Source of the DNA: an uncultured Ruminococcus sp.
Lineage (GTDB): Bacteria > Bacillota > Clostridia > Oscillospirales > Acutalibacteraceae
Reading direction: 5' to 3'
Assembly: GCA_902767175.1 (NCBI GenBank)
Contig: CACXGH010000085.1
Span: 1 to 16,629, forward strand
Length of the DNA: 16,629 bases
This document shows, one piece after another, positions 7,189 to 14,900 of the stretch. Within the stretch, counting starts at the first letter, position 1, and each line of letters starts with the position of its first letter. The notes under the pieces are model-generated. The model worked only from the letters and a program-made list of their open reading frames with translations, did no database searches and was not told the DNA's origin. Position numbers and translations under genes: made by a program.

Positions 7189-7887
7189 ATGAAAGAAATG
7201 AATATCAGAAACGCAGAAAAGGCATTGACAATTACAACAATACTGACACTTTTTGCAGCTGGCTTTGAAGTATTCATGTCTTGTACAAATTACAAGGCGG
7301 GAATGAACATCTTCGATATAGCAAGCTATTCTACAAGCAATATGAATGCTTATTGTCTTGTGCTTATCCTTATCAATGTAATATTGCTTCCGTCTGCCGT
7401 GCTTCTGTATAAGCAAAACGGTATAAGTCTCATGTGTGAAATAACCGAAAAGAAAACTCTGATAAAAGATGTTCTTTTCGGCTTGGGCGCTTTAGCAGTT
7501 ACATTAATTATTTCTCTTGGTTATGCGTATATATATGCTGCCGGAAGAACTGACATGGCATTCGTTGATAACGATAACTCAGCCGCAACAACGATAATGA
7601 AGATAACAGCACTTGCTTTTGTAAGCGGTATCCTGAAGGAGATATATTTCAGAGGATTTGCAAAAAGATTTGCCGGCTCAGTTTTAGGAGAAACAAACGC
7701 TCTCCTTCTCTTTAACCTTATGTTTGCAATGCTGGATTGGTATAATTTCGGCTTTTCATTTTTCGCCGGACTTGTCTGGATATTTGTATATAAAAAGACA
7801 GATCATCTTTTACCCGGAATGATCGCACACGGCGGCGCAAATCTTGCGGCAATAATATATCTATTAATTACGAGCGGAGCTGTCTGA
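7189..7887 (+). CDS. CPBP-family intramembrane protein (Abi-like) with altered active-site motifs
   Basis: A 232-residue protein with about six to seven hydrophobic segments. The C-terminal half resembles the CPBP/Abi family (PF02517; relatives of the Rce1 prenyl protease and bacteriocin-immunity proteins). Motif 1, normally EExxxR, reads KEIYFR (150-155), so the first Glu is Lys. Motif 2, normally FxxxH, reads FAMLD (179-183), with Asp in place of His. Motif 3, HxxxN, is intact as HGGAN (214-218). Loss of two of the residues thought to bind metal or water suggests it may not be a protease, though it may keep a binding or immunity role. AGGAGG at 7174-7179 lies nine bases before the ATG. The regulator gene follows after one base, so the two are probably cotranscribed. 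No clear promoter of its own is visible; transcription may come from within or through the upstream element. Confidence 0.72.
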   Translation: MKEMNIRNAEKALTITTILTLFAAGFEVFMSCTNYKAGMNIFDIASYSTSNMNAYCLVLILINVILLPSAVLLYKQNGISLMCEITEKKTLIKDVLFGLGALAVTLIISLGYAYIYAAGRTDMAFVDNDNSAATTIMKITALAFVSGILKEIYFRGFAKRFAGSVLGETNALLLFNLMFAMLDWYNFGFSFFAGLVWIFVYKKTDHLLPGMIAHGGANLAAIIYLLITSGAV

Positions 7888-7888
7888 A

Positions 7889-8482
7889 ATGGACAAAAAT
7901 TTAATTATCACACAATTAAAGTAACTTGCAAAAGAGCAAGGTATTGAATTTGATGAAGAAATACTCAGCAAAGCGGCAGAGCTTGCTTCGTTTAAATTCA
8001 TACCGAAAAACACTATTCTTGCGTTGATAGGCGACAATGCGGACAAGGCAGGCATAGTGCTTGAGGGGATTACAAGAGCATATTATATTGACGGAAACGG
8101 AAACGATATAACAAGAGGCTTCGGTGCAAGGGGAAGAATGTGCATGGACGAAGGTCTGTTCGGCTATTCCGGATACATATGTATGTGGGAAACACTTTCA
8201 GACAGTACCGTTATGTACTTCGATGTCAGAGAGCTTAAATCTCTTATTATGAGCAGCGAAGACCTGAAAGCAATATGGATAGTTCTTCTCGAAAAAGCAT
8301 TGCGTTATAAGATGTATAGGGAAAACGGATTCCTTGTCGAGAATGCAACAGAACGTTATCTGCATTTCAGAAGAGCTTTTCCGGATTTAGCCGACAGTGT
8401 TCCCAAAAAACATATCGCAACATATCTCGGGATTACCCCTGAATCACTCAGCAGGATCAGAAGCGCTATGAAGGAAGAATAA
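7889..8482 (+). pseudogene. Crp/Fnr-family transcriptional regulator interrupted by an in-frame stop at codon 12
   Basis: Reading from ATG 7889, one base after the CPBP stop and nine bases after GGAG, gives MDKNLIITQLK, then TAA (7922-7924), then the same frame continues without a break as LAKEQGIEFDEEIL through to the TAA at 8480-8482. The whole frame is 197 codons including the internal stop. The remainder looks like a normal Crp/Fnr protein: a cyclic-nucleotide-binding-like beta roll with GIVLEGITRAYYIDGNGNDITRGF, an alpha linker, and a C-terminal helix-turn-helix with HIATYLGITPESLSRIR. Either the gene is broken by a nonsense change, or there is a base error, or translation restarts further down (for example TTG 8024), which would remove the first strands of the sensor domain. 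I favour a recent nonsense change because the sequence on both sides is well conserved in character. The effector is unknown. Confidence 0.75.
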
Positions 8483-8499
8483 CCGTCTCAATGATTTCG

Positions 8500-8616
8500 T
8501 GAACGATCTCAGAAAAAAATCAGTTGCAAATCCGTTTTTTCTATATTGTAATACAAGCAGGTATTTATATTACTGATTTTTCATCCGGAACCTGATGCAC
8601 TCCAAAAGATCGTTCA
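8500..8616. repeat. Widely spaced 10-bp inverted repeat around a promoter
   Basis: TGAACGATCT (8500-8509) and its exact reverse complement AGATCGTTCA (8607-8616) are separated by 97 bases. They flank the candidate promoter of the acetyltransferase gene. They could form the base of a long leader stem or be paired operator sites; chance is possible for a 10-base match. Confidence 0.35.
8524..8552 (+). promoter_or_regulatory. Candidate promoter of the GNAT gene
   Basis: TTGCAA (8524-8529) and TGTAAT (8547-8552) are spaced by 17 bases. The predicted start near 8559 gives a leader of about 125 bases before the ATG at 8685. Matches to consensus are four and five of six. Confidence 0.45.
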
Positions 8617-8684
8617 GATATCAGGAATACTGCAGAGCTTCGTCTTAAAACAATCAAAAACTACAACAACAGAAAGGAAAAACA

Positions 8685-9143
8685 ATGAAAGAATATACTT
8701 ACATTACACTTCGGGAAAAACCGGAAATCAAAAACAAAGCTGCGGAATGGTTCAATCAGAAATGGGGAGTCCCCACAGAAGCTTATCTTGAGTGCATTGA
8801 AGAATATCTCAGCGGCAAAACAGAAAACGGCTGGTATATTTGTCTTGACGGCGATAAAATAATCGGCGGAATGGGCATTATAGATAATGACTTTCATGAC
8901 AGAAAGGATCTTGCTCCCAATGTCTGTGCGGTATACACCGAAGAAGAATACCGCTGTCAGGGTGTAGCCGGCAAGCTGTTAGATCTTGCATGCAGGGATA
9001 TGGCAGAGAAGGGTATTGATACTCTTTATCTTGTTACAGATCACGAATCCTTCTACGAGCGCTATGGCTGGGAATTCTACTGCTATGCACAGGGTGACGG
9101 AGAAGATCATAAAACAAGACTTCTCATACATAAACAAAAATAA
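8685..9143 (+). CDS. GNAT-family N-acetyltransferase
   Basis: A 152-residue acetyltransferase of the GNAT fold (PF00583-like), which moves acetyl from acetyl-CoA to an amine. The acetyl-CoA loop is visible as RCQGVAGKLL (90-99), with Arg90, Gly93 and Ala95 in the R/QxxGxG/A pattern, preceded by the strand NVCAVYTEEEY and followed by a helix and the strand TLYLVTD. The closing FYERYGWEF (a helix and strand marking the substrate side) is also typical. Length is normal for a single-domain GNAT. AAAGGA lies six bases before the ATG. It stands alone between its own candidate promoter and a bidirectional terminator. The substrate (small molecule, antibiotic or protein) cannot be told from the sequence. 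Confidence 0.88.
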   Translation: MKEYTYITLREKPEIKNKAAEWFNQKWGVPTEAYLECIEEYLSGKTENGWYICLDGDKIIGGMGIIDNDFHDRKDLAPNVCAVYTEEEYRCQGVAGKLLDLACRDMAEKGIDTLYLVTDHESFYERYGWEFYCYAQGDGEDHKTRLLIHKQK

Positions 9144-9154
9144 TACTAATACAG

Positions 9155-9192
9155 AACAGCACAGATACGGTTTTCCGTACTCTGTGCTGTTT
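9155..9192. terminator. Bidirectional intrinsic terminator between GNAT and dapL
   Basis: A strong hairpin: ACAGCACAGA-TACGG, a TTTT loop, CCGTA, one bulged C, TCTGTGCTGT. It gives about 15 paired bases with one bulge. On the plus strand a T-rich run (TTTGCTTTATATTTAT) follows; on the minus strand the stem is followed by a T-rich run ending TATTATTTTTG. It sits between convergent genes and should end both the acetyltransferase and the gltB-gltD-dapL transcripts. Confidence 0.85.
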
Positions 9193-9201
9193 GCTTTATA
9201 T

Positions 9202-10380
9202 TTATGAAAGAAGCTGCCTTATTCGTTCAACAGCTTCGGCTGTTTTTTCATGGGAATTAAATGATGTAAGCCTGAAAAAGCCCTTTCCGCAGTCTCCGAA
9301 TCCTTCGCCGGGAGTGCCTACGACAGCAGCGTTATCAAGAAGATAATCAAAGAACTGCCAGCTGCTCATATTGTACGGACACTGCAGCCATATATACGGC
9401 GAATTTTTTCCGCCTGTATAATAAATACCAAGCTCATCAAGTACACTTGAAATAAGAGAAGCATTATCGTGGTAATAGTCGAGGTTTTCACGGCATTGTC
9501 TTTGTCCTTCGGGACTGAATACAGCCGCAGCAGCACACTGTACAGCCCATGAAACACCGTTGAATTTTGTAGCCTGCCGTCTGTACCAGAGATCATACAG
9601 TCTTTTTCCGTCCCTGATAAGCTCCTTCGGAACTACTGTATATCCGCAGCGTACACCTGTAAAGCCTGCTGTTTTTGAAAGAGAGCAAAGCTCAATTGCA
9701 CACTCTCTTGCTCCTTCAATGCAGTAAATGGAACGGGGAAGCTCCTCTCTTATAAAAGCCTCGTAAGCCGCATCGTAAAGTATTACCGCATCATTTTCAA
9801 GCGCATAGTCTACCCATGCCTTAAGCTGTTCGTGATTATAAGCAGCTCCTGTCGGGTTATTGGGCGAACAGAGATAAATAATATCAGCCCTGACTCTTCT
9901 GTCGGGCATTGCAAGAAAATGCTCATTTCTGCCTGACGGTGCAAATATTATTTTTCTTCCTGCCATTATATTTGCGTCAACATAAACAGGATAAACAGGG
10001 TCAGGTATCAGAACGGTGTTGTCCTGCGAGAAAATATCTCCGATATTTCCGCAGTCGGACTTTGCGCCGTCAGAAATAAAAACCTCATCGGCTCTTACCT
10101 GAACTCCAAAGCTCTGATAGTAGTCGGATACACTCCTGCGTACAAATTCATACCCCTCATAATCGGGATAGCCCTTGAAGCTGCTCTGAAACCGAAGTTC
10201 CTCGCTGCCCTTCTGCATAGCGTCAACTACAACAGGCGCAAGCGGAAGTGTGACGTCGCCTATGCCAAGGCGGATAACCTCCTTGTCGGGGTGTGCCGCT
10301 TCAAATTCCTTTGTTTTTTTTGCAACATCGGCAAAAAGATAATTAGGTACAAGCAAATCAAAATTGCTGTTGGTTTTCAT
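9202..10380 (-). CDS. dapL: LL-diaminopimelate aminotransferase
   Basis: A 392-residue PLP enzyme of fold type I that converts tetrahydrodipicolinate to LL-diaminopimelate in one step with glutamate as amino donor, bypassing the DapD/C/E route to lysine and peptidoglycan. DapL signatures are clear: VIRLGIGDVTLPLAP (35-49), FISDGAKSDCGNIGDIF (101-117), DPVYPVYVDANIMAGR (127-142), IIYLCSPNNPTG (167-178), LYDAAYEAFI (201-210, Asp203 to the PLP nitrogen), SLSKTAGFTGVRCGY (233-247, PLP Lys236) and Arg370 for the substrate carboxylate. Length is that of the family (about 400). The AGGAG site overlaps the gltD stop codon and the ATG follows 12 bases after that stop, so the gene is translated with gltD. 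GltBD supplies the glutamate it consumes. The gene ends at the bidirectional terminator. Confidence 0.92.
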   Translation of the reverse strand: MKTNSNFDLLVPNYLFADVAKKTKEFEAAHPDKEVIRLGIGDVTLPLAPVVVDAMQKGSEELRFQSSFKGYPDYEGYEFVRRSVSDYYQSFGVQVRADEVFISDGAKSDCGNIGDIFSQDNTVLIPDPVYPVYVDANIMAGRKIIFAPSGRNEHFLAMPDRRVRADIIYLCSPNNPTGAAYNHEQLKAWVDYALENDAVILYDAAYEAFIREELPRSIYCIEGARECAIELCSLSKTAGFTGVRCGYTVVPKELIRDGKRLYDLWYRRQATKFNGVSWAVQCAAAAVFSPEGQRQCRENLDYYHDNASLISSVLDELGIYYTGGKNSPYIWLQCPYNMSSWQFFDYLLDNAAVVGTPGEGFGDCGKGFFRLTSFNSHEKTAEAVERIRQLLS

Positions 10381-10392
10381 CTATATCCACTC

Positions 10393-11877
10393 CTAAAGAT
10401 TGGTGTAGCCCATAAGGTCATAATCTACCTCTTTAGCGCAGTCCCTGCCTTCACGAATCGCACGGACAACAAGTGACTGTCCTATATGCATATCTCCGGC
10501 GGTATATATACCGTCAACGCTTGTTCTGTGACCGCCCTGTGCAGTTTTGACATTGGTTCTTGCATCGGTCTCTACTCCGAAGCTCTGAGTAACATAGCTC
10601 TCACTTCCGAGAAAACCGGCTGCTATAAGTACAAGCTCTGCATCAGCTGTATACTCACTGCCTTCAACGGGCTTCATTATTGTTCTGCCAGATGAAGTGT
10701 CTTTTTCTGCGCTGAGCTTTACAAGTACTGCGCCTCTGAGCTTTCCGTTTTCATCAGACAGGAATTCTTTCACCGTTGTCTGATATACTCTCGGGTCTGT
10801 GCCGTATACCTCTGCAGCCTCCTCCTGACCGTAATCGGTCTTGCATACACGGGGCCATTCCGGCCAGGGATTATTCTCGGCACGATCATCGGGCAGCTTA
10901 GGCATCATTTCAAGCTGCAATACACTTTTTGCTCCGTGACGCACACAGGTCCCTACACAGTCATTGCCTGTATCGCCGCCGCCTATAACAATTACATTCT
11001 TATCCTTGGCACTGATAAATGAACCCTCGGCAAGTCCGCTGACAAGAAGGGCACTTGTTGTGGAGCGGAGAAAATCCACCGCAAAATATATTCCCTCAGA
11101 TTCTCTGCCCGGCACTTTAATATCACGGGGCTGAGAAGCACCGCAGGCAAGAATGATACTGTCATACTGTGCCTTAAGCTCATCTGCCGTAATATCCGCA
11201 CCGACATTTGTGTTTGTAATGAAGGTGATACCCTCGGCCTTCATGACATTTATTTTTCGCTCGATAATATGCTTTTCAAGCTTCATATTCGGAATACCGT
11301 ACATGAGCAGACCCCCGGCACGGTCAGAACGTTCATAAACCGTTACGCTGTGACCTCTTCTGTTGAGCTGGTCTGCGGCGGCAAGACCCGAAGGGCCGGA
11401 GCCGATAACGGCTATTTTTTTGCCTGTTCTGACCTTAGGCGGCTGAGGACGGGCATAGCCTTCGCTGTAAGCGGTTTCAATAATGCTGTATTCATTTGCA
11501 CGGACTGTCACTGCATCGCCGTTTGCACCGCAGGTGCAGGCCTTTTCGCATAGTGCAGGACAAACACGGGACGTAAACTCGGGAAAATTATTTGTAAGCT
11601 TCAATCTGTCATAAGCCTGCTTCCATGCGCCGAGACTGACAAGATGATTCCATTCCGGCACAAGATTGTTCAAAGGACAGCCGGATATCATATTTCCTAT
11701 CTGCATACCGGACTGACAGAAGGGGACACCGCAGTTCATGCAGCGTGCACCCTGTTTCTTCTGCTCTTTTTCGGAAAGCGGCGTATGAAATTCATTATAA
11801 TTCTTTATGCGCTCATTTACCGGACAAGCATGAGCGTCCTTCCTTTCATATTTCAGAAAGCCGTCAGGATTTCCCAT
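10393..11877 (-). CDS. gltD: Glutamate synthase small (beta) subunit
   Basis: A 494-residue flavoprotein that takes electrons from NADPH through FAD and two iron-sulphur clusters to the large subunit. The N-terminal part has the two low-potential cluster cysteine sets: Cys46, 49, 54 and 67 (CMNCGVPFC, then GCP) and Cys106, 110, 114 and 116 (CPALCEKACTC). The FAD-binding GSGPSGLA is at 159-166 and the second nucleotide-binding site GGGDTGNDC at 299-307. The C-terminal FAD contact GIYTAGDMHIGQSLVV is present. Full length for the family. It is the second gene of the gltB-gltD-dapL unit, with AAGGAGAG about ten bases before the ATG. A 99-base spacer with three hairpins separates it from gltB, and dapL starts 12 bases after its stop. 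Confidence 0.95.
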   Translation of the reverse strand: MGNPDGFLKYERKDAHACPVNERIKNYNEFHTPLSEKEQKKQGARCMNCGVPFCQSGMQIGNMISGCPLNNLVPEWNHLVSLGAWKQAYDRLKLTNNFPEFTSRVCPALCEKACTCGANGDAVTVRANEYSIIETAYSEGYARPQPPKVRTGKKIAVIGSGPSGLAAADQLNRRGHSVTVYERSDRAGGLLMYGIPNMKLEKHIIERKINVMKAEGITFITNTNVGADITADELKAQYDSIILACGASQPRDIKVPGRESEGIYFAVDFLRSTTSALLVSGLAEGSFISAKDKNVIVIGGGDTGNDCVGTCVRHGAKSVLQLEMMPKLPDDRAENNPWPEWPRVCKTDYGQEEAAEVYGTDPRVYQTTVKEFLSDENGKLRGAVLVKLSAEKDTSSGRTIMKPVEGSEYTADAELVLIAAGFLGSESYVTQSFGVETDARTNVKTAQGGHRTSVDGIYTAGDMHIGQSLVVRAIREGRDCAKEVDYDLMGYTNL

Positions 11878-11903
11878 ATTCTTTTCTCTCCTTCTTTATT
11901 ATA

Positions 11904-11951
11904 GGGGCATTCCCCCGAAAGCCGCAGGAGCTTTCTGCCGCATTACGGCAG
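11904..11951 (-). other. Three consecutive hairpins between gltB and gltD
   Basis: In the gltB-gltD spacer, the transcript can form CUGCCG-UAAUG-CGGCAG (11951-11935), then GAAAGC...GCUUUC (11935-11917, sharing one base with the first), then GGGG-AAUG-CCCC (11915-11904). No U-run follows any of them, so they do not look like full terminators. They may mark an RNA-processing or stability site that sets the ratio of the two subunits. That role is inferred. Confidence 0.45.
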
Positions 11952-11976
11952 ATCAGGCTCCGTTTAAGGCTGACTG

Positions 11977-14900
11977 TTATTCGGCATTTATCAGGCTGTA
12001 GAAGGCTTCGATCCTTGCCTGCTCTTCATCCATGCCATTGTGTTCATTTTCTGCTATTGCCTCAGTAACAACTCTGTAGTCGTGAGGAATTACCTTCTTG
12101 AAGAGCGGCAGATATTCGTCAAAATGAGTAAGTATATTCTCGCCCTTTTCTGAGCCTGTTGCAGAAACGTGTTCGGAGATAAGGTCCTTTAATGTCTCGA
12201 TATCCTTTTCGGAGGAAATTTCAGAGCATTCAACAAGCTCCTTATTAAGTCTCTTATAGAGATGATGGTGCTCATCGAGAACATAAGCAACGCCGCCCGA
12301 CATACCTGCCGCAAAGTTGTTTCCTGTTCTGCCGAGAATTACTACCGTGCCGCCTGTCATATATTCGCATCCGTGTTCGCCGACACCTTCAACAACAACC
12401 GATGCACCTGAATTTCTTATGCAGAAGCGCTCACCTGCAATACCGTTTATAAATACCTTTCCGCTTGTGGCACCATAAAGCGCAACATTGCCGATGATGA
12501 TATTTTCCTCAGCCTTGAAGCGTGTACCCTCAGGAGGATATACAATAAGCTTTCCGCCTGAAAGTCCCTTGCCGAAATAGTCGTTGCTGTCTCCCGGAAG
12601 CTCAAGTGTAAGACCGTTCGGAATAAATGCACCGAAGCTCTGTCCGCCTGAGCCGTTGCAGATTATGCGGTATGTGTCATCGGGGAGTGTGCTGTCGTAT
12701 TTTCTCGTTATCTCTGAGCCGAATGCAGTACCGAGGGAACGGTCTGTATTCTTTATATTGATCTCGATCGTTTTTGCTTCACCTGCATTGAATGCCTTGC
12801 GGAGCTTTTTGCCTATGATCTTCTCATCAACAGTATCTTCCAGCCTGAAGTCATAAAGCTTTTTCTCTGTATAATGTACAGGCTCGTTTGAATAAGCCCT
12901 GCTGAGAAGTACGGAAACATCAACCTTGCTTTCACGTTCATTAAGTCCGTCCTTCCTGCGGAGAAGATCGGTTCTTCCGACAAGCTCGTCTACTGTTCTC
13001 ACACCGAGCTTTGCCATGTATTCACGAAGCTCCTGTGCTACGAAATGCATGAAGTTTACTACATATTCGGGCTTGCCCATAAAGCGCTTTCTCAGCTCAG
13101 GGTTCTGTGTTGCTACACCGAACGGACAGGTATCAAGATTACATACCCTCATCATCGCACAGCCGAGAGTTACAAGCGGAGCAGTTGCAAAGCCGAATTC
13201 CTCGGCGCCGAGTATAGCCGCTACTGCAACGTCACGGCCCGTCATAAGCTTGCCGTCCGTTTCAATAACCACTTTGTCACGAAGACCGTTCATTATAAGT
13301 GTCCGATGAGCCTCTGCAAGTCCAAGCTCCCACGGAAGACCTGCATTATAAATAGAGCTGCCGGGTGCTGCGCCTGTACCGCCGTCATAGCCTGAGATAA
13401 GAATTACACCTGCGCCTGCTTTTGCAACACCTGCCGCAACCGTTCCTACTCCGGCCTCCGATACAAGCTTAACGGAAATTCTTGCCTTTTTATTGGCATT
13501 TTTAAGATCATAGATGAGCTGTGCCAGATCTTCTATCGAATATATATCATGATGAGGGGGAGGGGAGATTAGCGAAACACCAGGAGTTGAATGTCTTGTC
13601 TTAGCGATCCATGGATAGACTTTCTTGCCCGGAAGATGACCGCCTTCACCGGGCTTAGCGCCCTGAGCCATTTTTATCTGCAGTTCATCTGCCGAATTAA
13701 GATACCTCGAAGTGACACCGAAACGGCCTGATGCAACCTGCTTTATTGCGGAGCAGCGGTTGTTATCGGTTTCCTTGCTTCTCAGACGCTCAAGGCTTTC
13801 TCCGCCTTCTCCCGAGTTGGATTTGCCGCCTAAGCGGTTCATTGCGACAGCAAGTGCTTCATGCGCCTCCTGAGAGATAGAGCCGTAGGACATAGCGCCT
13901 GTCTTGAAACGGCGGACAATGCTGTCAACGCTTTCTACCTCGTCAATTGCCAGCGGCTCCTCTGCATAGTTGAAGTCAAGAAGTCCTCTTATATTTACAG
14001 GATTCATCTCCTCATTTATCATACGGGAATAATCCTTATATATATTGTAATCGTTAAAGCGTGCTGCCTTTTGAAGAGCATGAATCGTACAGGGATTATA
14101 AAGATGTTCTTCCTTGCCGCTTCTTGTCTTATGACCGCCTCTTGACGGAAGGCTGCCGTCTGTACCGAGTCCGAGCGGGTCAAAGGCTGCCGTATGCAGA
14201 CGGTCAACAGTTCTTTCTATATCCTCAAGTGTAATGCCGCCTATCCTGCTTACGGTTCCCGTAAAGTAATCATTAACAAGCTCACGGCTCAGACCTATAG
14301 CTTCAAATATCTTTGAGCCCTGATATGACTGTAAAGTAGAGATGCCCATTTTTGAAGCTATCTTGACAATTCCGTGAAGAACAGCGTCATTATAGTCATT
14401 TACCGCCGCATAATAATCCTTGTCAAGAAGCTCATCATGAATAAGCTCGTGTATTGTCTCAAGTGCAAGATACGGATTGACTGCACTTGCGCCGTATGCC
14501 AGAAGGGTCGCAAAATGATGTACCTCTCTCGGCTCACCGCTCTCCAATACTATAGAAAGAGAAGTTCTGCGCTTGGTTGCAACAAGGTGCTGATGAAGTG
14601 CGGATACCGCAAGAAGTGAGGGAATAGCAAGACGGTTTTCGTCAACTCCTCTGTCAGAAAGTATCAGAATATTGGCTCCGCTGTTATATGCCTTATCAGC
14701 TTCGATGAACAAACGGTTTATAGCCTTTGAAAGCTTGGTATTCTTATAATAAAGTATAGGAATGACCGCTACCTTGAAGCCTGAAATATTCATTTTCTTG
14801 AGCTTCAATATACCCGTTGAGGTAAGTATTGGGTTGACAACCTTTATTACCTTGCAGTTGTCGGGTTTTTCCTCTAAAATATTTCCGTCCTCACCGATAT

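Noticed and set aside
8024..8482. An intact shorter Crp/Fnr protein starting at TTG 8024
   Set aside because: No ribosome binding site is visible and it would cut off the first part of the sensor domain; a nonsense-interrupted gene fits better, though restart cannot be excluded.
11898..11903. TATAAT on the minus strand just before gltD as an internal promoter
   Set aside because: No acceptable -35 at 16-18 bases, and the start would fall almost on the ribosome binding site.
13861..14145. Plus-strand open frames inside gltB (for example 13861-14145, 12926-13309)
   Set aside because: They lie antisense to a well-supported gene and have no ribosome binding site or recognisable domain.
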